The notes beneath the pieces are model-generated. The model was not told where the DNA came from. It ran no database searches and saw only the letters and a list, made by a program, of their open reading frames with translations. This document shows, piece after piece, positions 49,434 to 58,892 of a stretch of DNA of 64,000 nucleotides (positions within the stretch are counted from its first letter, which is position 1; each line of letters opens with the position of its first letter). A program made the position numbers and the translations under genes. Origin of the DNA: Ancylobacter crimeensis (GTDB lineage: Bacteria; Pseudomonadota; Alphaproteobacteria; Rhizobiales; Xanthobacteraceae); NCBI RefSeq assembly GCF_023016805.1, contig NZ_JALKCH010000001.1, forward strand, positions 124,001-188,000, in the 5' to 3' direction.

Positions 49434-49624
49434 GACCTTCCTCACTCCAGTTGCCCCATGTGACGGCCGCCGGGGCCGGGGCGTGGAGCAGCGTAGGTCC
49501 GTACCGCCGGTGCTCCTACATATCCGGTAGTGGAGGTTCGGCACCGTTGGGGGAAGCTTCTCGCAGCGAGTCGTCCCCCGGCGAGGCCTTGCCAGCCTGC
49601 AGGCCGCGCGGCACAAGACCGGAC

Positions 49625-51499
49625 ATGATCATCTTCGACGACATCTCGCTGCGCCTTGCCGGCCGGCTCCTGATCGACCACGCTTCCGCCGCCCTGCCCA
49701 CCGGCGCGCGCGTCGGCCTCGTCGGGCGCAACGGTGCCGGCAAGACCACGCTGTTCCGCGCCATCACCGGCGAATTGCCGCTGGAGAGCGGTGCGATCCG
49801 CCTGCCGGCGCGGGCGCGCATCGGGCAGGTCGCGCAGGAGGCACCGGCGGGGCCGGAACGGCTGATCGACATCGTGCTGGCCGCCGACACGGAGCGGGCG
49901 CGGCTGATGGCCGAGCGCGAGAGCGCGTCCGATCCGGTGCGCATCGCCGAGATCGAGATGCGCCTCACCGATATCGGCGCCCATTCCGCCCCGGCGCGGG
50001 CGGCGCGCATTCTCGCCGGCCTCGGCTTCGACGAGGCGGCGCAGGCCCGCCCGTCCTCCGAGTTCTCCGGCGGCTGGCGCATGCGCGTCGCGCTGGCCGC
50101 CATCCTGTTCGCCGAGCCGGACCTCCTGCTGCTCGACGAGCCGACCAATTATCTCGACCTCGAGGGCACGCTCTGGCTCGAGGACTACCTCGCCCATTAT
50201 CCGCACACCGTGCTGATGGTGAGCCATGACCGCGACCTGCTGAACCATTCGGTCGACTACATCCTGCATCTTGACCGGCTGAAGCTCACGCTGTGGCGCG
50301 GCGGCTATGATTCCTTCGAGCGCCAGCGCCGCGAGAAGCTGGTGCTGGACCAGAAGCAGCGCGCCAAGCAGGACGCAAAGCGCAAGCACATGGAGAGCTT
50401 CGTCGAGCGGTTCCGCGCCAAGGCCACCAAGGCCCGGCAGGCGCAGTCCCGCCTCAAGGCGCTGGCCCGCATGGCGCCGCTGGAGGATATTCCCGGCGAG
50501 GAGCCGGCCTCCATCTCGATCCGCCACCCGGAGCGGATCCCGTCCCCGCCGATCATCGCTCTGGAGGGGGTGGCAACCGGCTATGAGGCGGAAAAGCCGA
50601 TCCTGCGCAACCTCAATCTGCGAATCGACCATGACGACCGCATCGCGCTGCTGGGACCGAACGGCAATGGCAAGTCCACCTTCGCCAAGCTGCTGGCCGA
50701 GCGGCTGGACCCGCAGCGCGGCCGCATGGTGCGGGCGAGCGGGCTGAAGGTCGCCTATCTCGCCCAGCACCAGCTCGACGAACTGATCGCGGAACAGACC
50801 CCCTATGATCACGTCCGCACCCTGATGCCGGACGCGCCCGAGGCGAAAGTCCGTGCGCGTGTCGCCGAGATGGGCTTTTCCGGCGCGGCGGCGGACACGA
50901 AGATCGCGGCGCTGTCCGGCGGCGAAAAGGCGCGGCTGCTGCTGGGGCTCGCCGCGTTCCACGGACCGCATCTGCTCATCCTCGACGAGCCGACCAACCA
51001 TCTCGACATCGCCGCCCGGCAGGCGCTGGTGGAGGCGATCAACGATTTTCCCGGCGCGGTCATTCTGGTGAGCCACGACCGCTCGCTGCTCGACGCCTGC
51101 GCCGAGCGGCTGTGGAGGGTCGGCGGCGGTACGGTGGCGCCCTATGACGGCGACATGGACGATTATCGCCGCGAGGTGCTCTCCGGTCCCGGCACCGGCG
51201 GCACCAAGCTCGCGCAGGTCTCCGAGCGCAAGGCCGAGCGGCAGGCCAATGCCGAGCGCCGCGCCGAAACCGCGCCGCTGCGCAAGAAGCTGAAGGACAC
51301 CGAGACTGCGGTGGCGAAGACGGAGAAGGAGATCGCCGCGCTCGACGCCGAGCTGGCGGCGTCGGAGCTTTATGTGAAGGACCCTGCCAAGGCGACCCGC
51401 CTCGCCACGCAGCGTGCCGAGCTGGTCGAAAAGCTCGGCCGGCTGGAGGAGACATGGCTGGAGCTTTCCGCCGAGCTGGAGGACGCGCAGGCGCGGTGA
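49625..51499 (+). CDS. ABC-F family ATPase
   Basis: A 624-residue protein with two ABC domains and no membrane part, acting on ribosomes in the studied members. Walker A motifs are GRNGAGKTTLF and GPNGNGKSTFAK; signatures are FSGGWRMRVALAAILF and LSGGEKARLLLGL; both DEPTNxLD Walker B boxes are present. A linker rich in Arg/Lys lies between, and a coiled C-terminal tail (about 540-624) with KKLKDTETAVAKTEKEIAAL follows. It resembles YheS/Uup; antibiotic resistance is not implied. Confidence 0.92.
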   Translation: MIIFDDISLRLAGRLLIDHASAALPTGARVGLVGRNGAGKTTLFRAITGELPLESGAIRLPARARIGQVAQEAPAGPERLIDIVLAADTERARLMAERESASDPVRIAEIEMRLTDIGAHSAPARAARILAGLGFDEAAQARPSSEFSGGWRMRVALAAILFAEPDLLLLDEPTNYLDLEGTLWLEDYLAHYPHTVLMVSHDRDLLNHSVDYILHLDRLKLTLWRGGYDSFERQRREKLVLDQKQRAKQDAKRKHMESFVERFRAKATKARQAQSRLKALARMAPLEDIPGEEPASISIRHPERIPSPPIIALEGVATGYEAEKPILRNLNLRIDHDDRIALLGPNGNGKSTFAKLLAERLDPQRGRMVRASGLKVAYLAQHQLDELIAEQTPYDHVRTLMPDAPEAKVRARVAEMGFSGAAADTKIAALSGGEKARLLLGLAAFHGPHLLILDEPTNHLDIAARQALVEAINDFPGAVILVSHDRSLLDACAERLWRVGGGTVAPYDGDMDDYRREVLSGPGTGGTKLAQVSERKAERQANAERRAETAPLRKKLKDTETAVAKTEKEIAALDAELAASELYVKDPAKATRLATQRAELVEKLGRLEETWLELSAELEDAQAR

Positions 51500-51570
51500 G
51501 GGGCTCGCTCCCTCTCTCCGTGTAGCGAGGGCAGGAAAGGCGCGTTAGGCGGCGAGGGCATGCCCGCGGG

Positions 51571-51645
51571 AGCGAGCAAGACCCCCCGCCGCGTGAGCAA
51601 GACCCTCCCTGCGTGAGCAAGACCCTCCCCGCGTGAGCAACGCGA
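51571..51645 (+). repeat. 20-bp tandem repeat, about four units
   Basis: Units GCGTGAGCAAGACCCTCCCT and GCGTGAGCAAGACCCTCCCC at 51591 and 51611, a degenerate unit at 51571 and a partial at 51631. There are no spacers, so it is not a CRISPR. Confidence 0.88.
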
Positions 51646-51646
51646 T

Positions 51647-51806
51647 CCCCTCTCCCCGTGGGGGAGAGGGGTAGGGTGAGGGGAGGCTGCGGCCGGGCTC
51701 CCGGGCCGGGCTTCCTTGGCGGCCGCCGCGATCCCTTTCCTCCCAGCGTCCGCCCCCTCACCGACCCGCTGCGCGGGCCACCTCTCCCCAATGGGGAGAG
51801 GGTAAG
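51647..51806. repeat. Inverted pair of REP-like palindromes
   Basis: CCCCTCTCCCC-GTG-GGGGAGAGGGG at 51647-51671 followed by GGTGAGGGG, and in the other direction CCCCTCACC then CCTCTCCCC-AAT-GGGGAGAGG at 51781-51801. They are two facing copies of a repeat that is common between genes in Rhizobiales. Confidence 0.75.
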
Positions 51807-51965
51807 AACGGCGCGCGGCGACAGGCGGCGGCTCGTTCCCATCCACCCGTTCCGCAATGTCTCTGCCGGCACAAACCGCGCGCAGCGTGCGCGGGCGCAT
51901 CCTGCACTGCACCCCCTTCGCTTCTGCACAAACATCACTACACTGCGCGGCAGGAGCGCATCTGA

Positions 51966-54071
51966 ATGAACCAGCACGTCGCGCCGGCCCGCACCGGCCA
52001 TTCCGCCTGTCCGCATGATTGCCCGTCCACCTGCGCGCTGGAGATCGACATCTCCGGCGGACGCATCGGGCGGGTGCGCGGGTCGAGCGCCAACACCTTC
52101 ACCGCCGGCGTGGTGTGCGCCAAGGTCGCGCGCTATGCCGAGCGGGTGAACCATCCCGGTCGGCTGACGCAGCCGATGCGCCGGGTGGGCGGGAAGGGCT
52201 CCGGCGACTTCGCCCCCATCGCGTGGGACGACGCCCTCGATCTCATCGCCGAACGGTTCGTGACCGACGAGCAGGGCCACGGCGCGGAGGCGATCTGGCC
52301 CTATTACTATGCCGGCACCATGGGCCTCGTGATGCGCGACGGGCTCAACCGGCTGACCCACGCCAAGAAATATTCGCGCTTCTTCTCCTCGATCTGCGTG
52401 AATCCGGCCTGGTCCGGCTTCCTCGCCGGCACCGGGCGCCTTGCCGGGCCGGACCCGCGCGAGATGGCCAAGGCCGACCTCGTGGTGATCTGGGGCACCA
52501 ACCCGGTCGCCACGCAGGTCAATGTGATGACCCACGCCATCCGCGCCCGCAAGGAGCGGGGTGCGAAGATCGCGGTGGTGGATGTCTATCGCTCGCCCTC
52601 GATGGAGCAGGCGGACATGCCAATCCTGATCCGCCCGGGCACCGATGGCGCGCTTGCGGCGGCGATCATGCATGTGCTGTTCCGCGACGGGATGGCGGAC
52701 CGCGCCTATCTCGCCAGCCATGCCGACGATGCCGAAGGGCTGGAGGCGCACCTCTCCACCCGCACGCCGGATTGGGCGGCGACGATCACCGGGATGCCGG
52801 CAGAGGAGATCGTCGCCTTCGCCCATGCGATCGGGCGGACCAAGCGCACCTTCGTGCGCGCCGGCTACGGCTTCACCCGCTCGCGCAACGGCGCGGTGAA
52901 CATGCATGCGGTGACCTGCATCCCCACCGTGACCGGCGCCTGGCAATATGAAGGCGGGGGCGCCTTCCACACCAACGGCGCCATCTTCGGCTGGCGCAAG
53001 ACCATGATCGACGGCAGCGACGTGCTGGACACCAGCGTGCGCCAGCTCGACCAGTCCCGCATCGGCGCCATCCTCGACGGCGAGCGCGAGGCGCTGGCGG
53101 GCGGGCCGCCGGTCACCGCCATGCTGATCCAGAACACCAACCCGGTCACCATCGCGCCCGACCAGACCCGCGTGCGCCGCGGCTTCGCGCGTGAGGACCT
53201 GTTCGTCGCGGTGCATGAGCAGTTCATGACCGAGACCGCGAAGATGGCGGACCTCGTTCTGCCGGCCACCATGTTCGTCGAGCATGACGACATCTATCAG
53301 GCCGGCGGCAACCAATACGTCATCCTCGGCCCCAAGCTGGTCGAGCCGCCGGGCGAATGCCGCTCCAACCACGATGTGGTGACGGCGCTGGCGCAGCGTC
53401 TCGGCGCCGAACATCCCGGCTTCGCGATGAGCCCGCGCGCGCATATCGACTGGCTGCTGCAGGCGAGCGGACGCGGCACGCTGGCGGAGCTGGAGCAGGC
53501 GAAGTTCATCGACGTGCAGCCGGATTTCGACACCGCGCATTATGTGAAGGGCTTCAACTGGCCCGACGGCAAATTCCGCCTGAAGCCGAACTGGCCGAAG
53601 GTGCCCTATGCCGCTCCGTCCAAGATGGGACCGGTCGCGGACATGCCGGCCTTCCCGGACCATTGGGCGGTGATCGAGGAGGCGACGGCGGCCTTCCCCT
53701 TCCGGCTGGTGACCTCGCCGGCGCGCTCCTTCCTCAATTCCAGCTTCACCGAGACGCCGAGTTCGCTCAACCGCGAGAAGCGTCCCGAGCTGATGCTGCA
53801 CCCCGAAGACGCCGCGCCGCTGGGCATAGCGTGTGGCGACCGGGTGGAGGTGGAGAGCCCGCGCGGCGCGGTGATCCTGCATGCCCGGATCTTCGAGGGC
53901 GTGCGACGCGGCGTGGTGGTGGCGGAATCGATCTGGCCGAACGGCGCGCATGAGGGCGGGCGTGGCATCAATACGCTGACAGGCGCCGATCCGGTCGCTC
54001 CCGTGGGCGGCGCGGCGCTGCACGACAACCACGTGCGGATCCGCCGGCTCGACGAGGCTGCGGTCGCCTGA
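51966..54071 (+). CDS. Molybdopterin-dependent oxidoreductase
   Basis: A 701-residue enzyme of the DMSO reductase family. The N-terminus ACPHDCPSTCALEID with GVVCAKV gives the four cysteines of a 4Fe-4S cluster. The molybdopterin-binding folds follow (LVVIWGTNPVATQ, VDVYRSPSMEQADMPILIRPGTDGA in part) and a C-terminal aspartate-decarboxylase-like domain with ALGIACGDRVEVESPRG. The residue at the metal site cannot be named with certainty. No membrane anchor or electron-transfer subunit is nearby and there is no twin-arginine signal, so it is probably cytoplasmic. Substrate unknown. Confidence 0.9.
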   Translation: MNQHVAPARTGHSACPHDCPSTCALEIDISGGRIGRVRGSSANTFTAGVVCAKVARYAERVNHPGRLTQPMRRVGGKGSGDFAPIAWDDALDLIAERFVTDEQGHGAEAIWPYYYAGTMGLVMRDGLNRLTHAKKYSRFFSSICVNPAWSGFLAGTGRLAGPDPREMAKADLVVIWGTNPVATQVNVMTHAIRARKERGAKIAVVDVYRSPSMEQADMPILIRPGTDGALAAAIMHVLFRDGMADRAYLASHADDAEGLEAHLSTRTPDWAATITGMPAEEIVAFAHAIGRTKRTFVRAGYGFTRSRNGAVNMHAVTCIPTVTGAWQYEGGGAFHTNGAIFGWRKTMIDGSDVLDTSVRQLDQSRIGAILDGEREALAGGPPVTAMLIQNTNPVTIAPDQTRVRRGFAREDLFVAVHEQFMTETAKMADLVLPATMFVEHDDIYQAGGNQYVILGPKLVEPPGECRSNHDVVTALAQRLGAEHPGFAMSPRAHIDWLLQASGRGTLAELEQAKFIDVQPDFDTAHYVKGFNWPDGKFRLKPNWPKVPYAAPSKMGPVADMPAFPDHWAVIEEATAAFPFRLVTSPARSFLNSSFTETPSSLNREKRPELMLHPEDAAPLGIACGDRVEVESPRGAVILHARIFEGVRRGVVVAESIWPNGAHEGGRGINTLTGADPVAPVGGAALHDNHVRIRRLDEAAVA

Positions 54072-54171
54072 ATCGGAAAAGAGCGGCGGGCCGGGAACCA
54101 TCCGGCCGCCGCTGCGTCATCCGGGCACCATTGGCGGCTGCCGGCCAGCCGCGCCCAAACGGATCACGCCC

Positions 54172-54999
54172 ATGAAATTCAATGTCGCTTCGACGCTTTC
54201 CTATGAGGTCAGCGAGCCGGCCGTCTTCATCCTCAATGTCGAGGCGGCGGCTTTGCGCAACCAGAAGATCCTCTCCGAGAATCTCGAACTCTCCCCGCCC
54301 GTCGCGCTGGACCGGCATGTGCTCGACGGCGGCACGCGCCTCGTGCGCGCGGTTGTCGAGCCGGGCACCTTCACGGTCGCCTACGGCGCCACCGTGGCGC
54401 TCGAAATGCATGACGCCGACCCGGCCAGCGTGCGCGAAACCCCGGTGGCGGAGCTGCCGCTGGAGGTGGTGCCCTTCCTCAATCCCAGCCGCTACTGCCA
54501 GTCCGACAAGCTGGCGCGTTTCGCCCATCGCGAATTCGGCGAACTCGCGCCCGGCCACCAGCGGGTGACGGCGATCTGCAACTGGATCTACGAGCATGTC
54601 GATTATCTGAGCGGCTCGTCGGACGCCGAGACCTCGGCCTCCGACACCATGGTGCAGCGCGCGGGCGTGTGCCGCGACTTCGCCCATCTCGGCATCTCTT
54701 TCTGCCGCGCTCTGGCGATCCCGGCGCGCTTCGCGAGCTGCTATGCGTGGCAGCTCGATCCGCCGGACTTCCACGCCGTCTTCGAGTGTTACCTTGACGG
54801 ATCGTGGTATCTGTTTGATCCCACACGCAAAGCCGCGCTTCAGGGGCTGGTGCGCATCGGGGTCGGGCGCGATGCGGCGGATGCAGCCTTCTGCACCATC
54901 CATGGCGGCGCACAGATGACCGGCATGGAAGTGGCCATCAGCGCGGCGGAAGAGGTCGGCGAAGGCGAGCCGACCGTGCGCGCGGTCGGCATCGCGTAA
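54172..54999 (+). CDS. Transglutaminase-like cysteine protease family protein
   Basis: A 275-residue protein with a beta N-terminal domain and a transglutaminase fold. The triad is intact: Cys 167 in RAGVCRDFAHLGISFCRAL, His 201 in DFHAVFECYL and Asp 216 in YLFDPTR. Such bacterial proteins may cut or crosslink peptides; the target is unknown. It ends five bases before the convergent purN stop. Confidence 0.88.
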   Translation: MKFNVASTLSYEVSEPAVFILNVEAAALRNQKILSENLELSPPVALDRHVLDGGTRLVRAVVEPGTFTVAYGATVALEMHDADPASVRETPVAELPLEVVPFLNPSRYCQSDKLARFAHREFGELAPGHQRVTAICNWIYEHVDYLSGSSDAETSASDTMVQRAGVCRDFAHLGISFCRALAIPARFASCYAWQLDPPDFHAVFECYLDGSWYLFDPTRKAALQGLVRIGVGRDAADAAFCTIHGGAQMTGMEVAISAAEEVGEGEPTVRAVGIA

Positions 55000-55004
55000 G
55001 GCCG

Positions 55005-55655
55005 TCAGGCCGAGGGTGAAACGAGGGCGCGATCGCCCAGTGCGAACTCGTCGATCACGACGCGCGTGCCCTCGATCCGGGCACGGCCCTCGCAGACGAG
55101 GCGCAGCGAGGCCGGGTAGATCACATGCTCCTGCGCCAGCACCCGCGCGCCGAGCGTGTCCGGCGTGTCGGCGTCCAGCACCGGCACGGCGGCCTGCATG
55201 ATGATGGGGCCGACATCCATTTCCGCGGTGACGAAATGGGTGGTGCAGCCATGCAGCTTCACCCCTTCGGCAAGCGCCCGCTCATGGGTGTGCAGGCCCT
55301 TGAAGCTGGGCAGCAAAGCGGGATGGATGTTGAGCATCCGGCCGTGCCACCCTTGCGTGAAGGCGGGGGTCAGTAGCCGCATGAAGCCGGCGAGGCAGAC
55401 GATCTGCGCCTCGCAAGCCCGCAGGGCGGCATCGAGCGCGGCATCGAAGGCGGGGCGGTCGGCATAGGCCTTGTGGTCGACCGCCAGCGTCGCTATGCCG
55501 GCGCTCGCCGCGCGGGCAAGGCCATGTGCCTCCGGCCGGTTCGAGATCACGGTGACGATCTCGGCGGGAAAGTCGGGAGCGGCGGCCGCCTCGATCAGCG
55601 ACATCATGTTGGAGCCGCGCCCGGAGATGAGGATGGCGACGCGGGTCTTGCTCAC
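55005..55655 (-). CDS. purN: Phosphoribosylglycinamide formyltransferase (PurN)
   Basis: PurN formylates GAR using 10-formyl-THF, the third step of purine synthesis. The 216-residue protein begins VSKTRVAILISGRGSNM from a GTG at 55655, has the formyl-transfer Asn/His/Asp set (NIHPALLPSFKGLHTHERAL and VTAEMDVGPII), and ends with a typical short helix. The frame continues upstream into purM to 55715, but the GTG fits the gap better. It follows purM by 16 bp. Confidence 0.95.
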   Translation of the reverse strand: MSKTRVAILISGRGSNMMSLIEAAAAPDFPAEIVTVISNRPEAHGLARAASAGIATLAVDHKAYADRPAFDAALDAALRACEAQIVCLAGFMRLLTPAFTQGWHGRMLNIHPALLPSFKGLHTHERALAEGVKLHGCTTHFVTAEMDVGPIIMQAAVPVLDADTPDTLGARVLAQEHVIYPASLRLVCEGRARIEGTRVVIDEFALGDRALVSPSA

Positions 55656-55671
55656 GGCAGGACGTCCCGGC

Positions 55672-56751
55672 TCACAGCGGCATGTCGATGTTGAGGTTGC
55701 CGTCATAGACGACATGGGCGGTGCCTTCGCCGGGCTCGATCACGCCGAGATGAACCACCTTCTCGCCGGTCTCGGCGAAGGCTTCCATCACCTCCTCGGC
55801 GTCGGCGGCATCCGCCACCACCACCATGCCGATGCCGCAATTGAAGGCGCGCAGCATCTCCTCCGGCTCGACCTGCCCGACCTGTGCCAGCCAGCGGAAC
55901 ACGCGCGGCACATGCAGCCCGTCGAGGTCAATGCGTGCCACGGTGCCCTTGGGCAGCACGCGAGGCAGGTTTTCCGTAAGGCCGCCGCCTGTGATATGGG
56001 CGAGCGCCTTCACCTTGCCGGTGGAGCGGATGACCGAGAGCACAGACTTCACATAGAGCCGGGTCGGGGTGAGCAGCGCCTCGCCGACGCTCCTGTGGTC
56101 GGCGAAGGGGGCAGGGTCTTTCCAGCGCAGGCCGGAACGCTCGACGATGCGGCGCACCAGCGAATAGCCGTTGGAATGAACGCCCGACGAGGAGAGCCCG
56201 ATCAGCACGTCGCCCGCCGCGATGTCCGGGCGCGGCAGCAATTCGCCGCGCTCCACCGCGCCGACCGAGAAGCCGGCGAGGTCGTAATCGCCATCGGCAT
56301 ACATGCCCGGCATCTCGGCGGTCTCGCCGCCGATCAGCGCGCAGCCGGATTCCTTGCAGCCCGCGGCGATGCCGGAGACGATCTGCGCCCCGACCTCGGG
56401 CGCCAGTTTGCCGGTGGCGAAATAATCGAGGAAGAACAGCGGCTCGGCGCCCTGTACCACGAGGTCGTTGACGCACATCGCCACGAGGTCGATGCCGATG
56501 GTGTCGTGGTTGCCGGTGTCGATGGCGATCTTCAGCTTGGTGCCTACGCCGTCCGTGGTGGCGACGATGAGCGGGTCCTTGAAGCCCGCGGCCTTGGGGT
56601 CGAACACGCCGCCGAAGCCGCCGATATCGGCATCCGCGCCCGGCCGGCGGGTGGCCTTCACGAGCGGCTTGATGAGGTCGACGAGCCGGTTGCCGGCGTC
56701 GATGTCGACCCCCGCATCGCGATAGCTCAGTCCCTTCTTGTCCTCGGACAT
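55672..56751 (-). CDS. purM: Phosphoribosylformylglycinamidine cyclo-ligase (PurM)
   Basis: Makes AIR from FGAM with ATP. The 359-residue enzyme has [14 protein letters not shown] near the start, [40 protein letters not shown] and [17 protein letters not shown], all conserved. The purM-purN pair is co-transcribed; purF lies 41 kb away. Confidence 0.97.
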   Translation of the reverse strand: MSEDKKGLSYRDAGVDIDAGNRLVDLIKPLVKATRRPGADADIGGFGGVFDPKAAGFKDPLIVATTDGVGTKLKIAIDTGNHDTIGIDLVAMCVNDLVVQGAEPLFFLDYFATGKLAPEVGAQIVSGIAAGCKESGCALIGGETAEMPGMYADGDYDLAGFSVGAVERGELLPRPDIAAGDVLIGLSSSGVHSNGYSLVRRIVERSGLRWKDPAPFADHRSVGEALLTPTRLYVKSVLSVIRSTGKVKALAHITGGGLTENLPRVLPKGTVARIDLDGLHVPRVFRWLAQVGQVEPEEMLRAFNCGIGMVVVADAADAEEVMEAFAETGEKVVHLGVIEPGEGTAHVVYDGNLNIDMPL

Positions 56752-56847
56752 GTCAATCCCCGTCGTCCGCCCCGTCGTCGGTGCTGCCGCGCCGATTAGC
56801 CGCTAAAGAGGGGCGAGGCAACACGCACGTTGCGGATTCCGCACTTC

Positions 56848-57996
56848 TCAAGCTGCCGGCCGGCGGATGTGTTCGGCCCCCAGCGCCACGATGCCGGCGA
56901 CCAGCCCCCAGAAGGCGGAGCCGATGCCGAGAAGCGACATGCCGGAGGCGGTCACGGTGAGGGTGATGACTGCGGGAAAGCGCAGCGCCGCATCCCCCAT
57001 CGCCCCGAAGGCATTGACCAGCGAGCCGATGAGCGCGAGTCCCGCAACGGTCGCGATCAGCTCGGCCGGCATCGCGGCGATGAGCGCGACCATGGAGGCG
57101 CCGCCGATCGCCAGCAGGATGTAGGACAGCGCATAGAACGGTCCCGCCAGCCAGCGCTTCGAGGGGTCCGGATGGGTGTCCGGCCCGGTGCAGATCGAGG
57201 CGGTGATGGCGGCGAGGTTGCTGGTCAGCGCCCCGAGCGGAGCGGTGATGACGGAAGCAAAGCCGGTAACGGCGAGGATCGCGGCGGTCGGGGGCTCGTA
57301 GTTCGAGACGCGCAGCACCGCGAAGCCGGGCAGGTTCTGCGAGGCCATGGTGACGAGATAGAGCGGCACGCCGACGCCGATCAGTGCCTGCAGCTCGAAC
57401 ACCGGCCAGATCACGACGATCTGGGGCAACGGCAGGCTGTCGGGCAGGGGCTTCACCTCGCCCAGCAGGAAGGCGTAGGCCACGCCGGCAGCGAGCACGA
57501 TGAGCACCGCGCCGAACGCGCTCAGCCGCCGCGCCACCAGGAAAAGCGCGATGAGCGGCAGCACCAGCAGCGGCTTCGCGCCGGCTGCGGTGAAGACCGA
57601 GGTGACGAATCGGAACAGCACGCCCGCCAGCATGGCCGCCGCGATCGGCACCGGCAGGCGCTGCACCAGCGCACCGAGCGGACGCACGGTCGCGGTGATG
57701 AGGATGAGCACGCCCGCGAGCAGCAGGGCGCCCACCAGCGTGCCCGGCGTGAGCCCATGCGAGGCGCCGATCAGCGCGGCACCCGGCGTGGTCCATGCGG
57801 TGATGATCGGCAGCCGGTAGCGCACGCTCAGCACCGCCGTCGTCGCCGCGACCGCGAGGCAGATGCCCAGCACGCCGGAGGAAATCTCCGCCGGGCTCGC
57901 CCCCGCCGCCTGGGCCGCCGAGACGATGAGGGCCAGCGTGCCGCCGAACCCGACCAGGGCGGCGACCACAGCGGAGATGACGATGGAGGGGCGCAT
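56848..57996 (-). CDS. BenE-family (benzoate/H+ symporter type) transporter
   Basis: A protein of about 382 residues with 11-12 hydrophobic helices. It matches the BenE family by the SNLAAITASICTGPDTHPDP segment (shown in part: NLAAITASICTGPDTH), ITAWTTPGAALIG and SQNLPGFAVLR. Its substrate is probably a small aromatic or organic acid; no benzoate pathway is nearby. The start may be 57996 or the GTG at 58062. Confidence 0.85.
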   Translation of the reverse strand: MRPSIVISAVVAALVGFGGTLALIVSAAQAAGASPAEISSGVLGICLAVAATTAVLSVRYRLPIITAWTTPGAALIGASHGLTPGTLVGALLLAGVLILITATVRPLGALVQRLPVPIAAAMLAGVLFRFVTSVFTAAGAKPLLVLPLIALFLVARRLSAFGAVLIVLAAGVAYAFLLGEVKPLPDSLPLPQIVVIWPVFELQALIGVGVPLYLVTMASQNLPGFAVLRVSNYEPPTAAILAVTGFASVITAPLGALTSNLAAITASICTGPDTHPDPSKRWLAGPFYALSYILLAIGGASMVALIAAMPAELIATVAGLALIGSLVNAFGAMGDAALRFPAVITLTVTASGMSLLGIGSAFWGLVAGIVALGAEHIRRPAA

Positions 57997-58190
57997 GCGG
58001 GCGGTTTTCAGACTCGCGAGGACAGGACAGCGCCTTGTGCCATGCGGAGCCGGCGCCGTCACGCGGGCGAAGGCGCTTCCTCAGCGGGAGGCGGGGCCGG
58101 CAGGGTTGGGCTTGGCAAGGCGGGGGTGCCTGCCTATCTCGCCTTTGAAAGAAGGGGGCGTGGGCGGCCTCCTCCGGGGGGCGCCGCGTC

Positions 58191-58721
58191 GTGAACGTGC
58201 CGAACATCATCACCATCGGCCGCATCTTCCTTGTGCCGGTGGTCGTCTGGGCGATCGGGGCGCACCAATATGCGCTGGCCTTCTGGCTGTTCCTCGCCGC
58301 CGGCATCTCCGACGGCATAGACGGCTTCATCGCCAAGCGCTTCGACCTCGCCAGCGAGCTTGGTGCCTATCTCGACCCGCTGGCGGACAAGGCCCTGCTG
58401 GTCTCGATCTATGTCACGCTCGCGCTCGCCGGCGTGCTCCCGGTGTGGCTCGCCATCGCCGTGGTGTCGCGCGACATCATGATCGTGGGCGCGGTCATCC
58501 TCTCCTGGGGGCTCGACAAGCCGGTGGCGATCCGCCCGCTCGTCATTTCCAAGCTCAACACCACCGCGCAGATCGGCTTTGCCGCGCTGATCCTGGCGAC
58601 GCTCGGCTTCGGGCTCGATCCCGGCCGAGCGCTGGAGGTCGGCATGGTGCTGGTGGGCTCGCTCACCGCCTGCTCGGCGCTGGCCTATCTGTGCGAGTGG
58701 GCGCGCCACGTCGCCGAGTGA
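58191..58721 (+). CDS. pgsA: CDP-diacylglycerol-glycerol-3-phosphate phosphatidyltransferase
   Basis: PgsA makes phosphatidylglycerol phosphate, the first step to PG and cardiolipin. The 176-residue membrane protein has the CDP-alcohol phosphotransferase motif DGFIAKRFDLASELGAYLDP with LADK after it, all catalytic Asp residues present. A GTG start with a GGGGGG site about 10 bases upstream. A few related CDP-alcohol transferases could have another acceptor, but the MNVPNIITIGRIFLVP start is PgsA-like. Confidence 0.9.
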   Translation: MNVPNIITIGRIFLVPVVVWAIGAHQYALAFWLFLAAGISDGIDGFIAKRFDLASELGAYLDPLADKALLVSIYVTLALAGVLPVWLAIAVVSRDIMIVGAVILSWGLDKPVAIRPLVISKLNTTAQIGFAALILATLGFGLDPGRALEVGMVLVGSLTACSALAYLCEWARHVAE

Positions 58722-58892
58722 GGAGGGGCCTCGATCGGCGCGATCCCCAGCCTGCCGGCGCGCGTTGCGGGGAAAACGGGCAGAAACGCCGGAACATTGC
58801 AGCACCATCGCCGCCCTGCGCGTTGTGCTGTATGGAATGTGCAGGCCGGGGGCACGCCCTCGTGTTGGTGAGGCGGCGGAGAACCGGAACGC

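Larger units (their letters stand above)
51500..51965. repeat. Repeat-rich gap between the ABC-F and molybdoenzyme genes
   Basis: These 466 bases hold no gene. They include a 20-bp tandem repeat and an inverted pair of Rhizobiales-type palindromes, listed separately. Confidence 0.75.

Noticed and set aside
51571-51645. Possible CRISPR array
   Set aside because: The 20-bp units touch each other with no spacers and no cas gene is near.
51060-54101. Open frame of 1013 codons on the minus strand
   Set aside because: Antisense to the molybdoenzyme and the repeat region, with His/Arg/Ala-rich composition and a proline/arginine run where it crosses the repeats.
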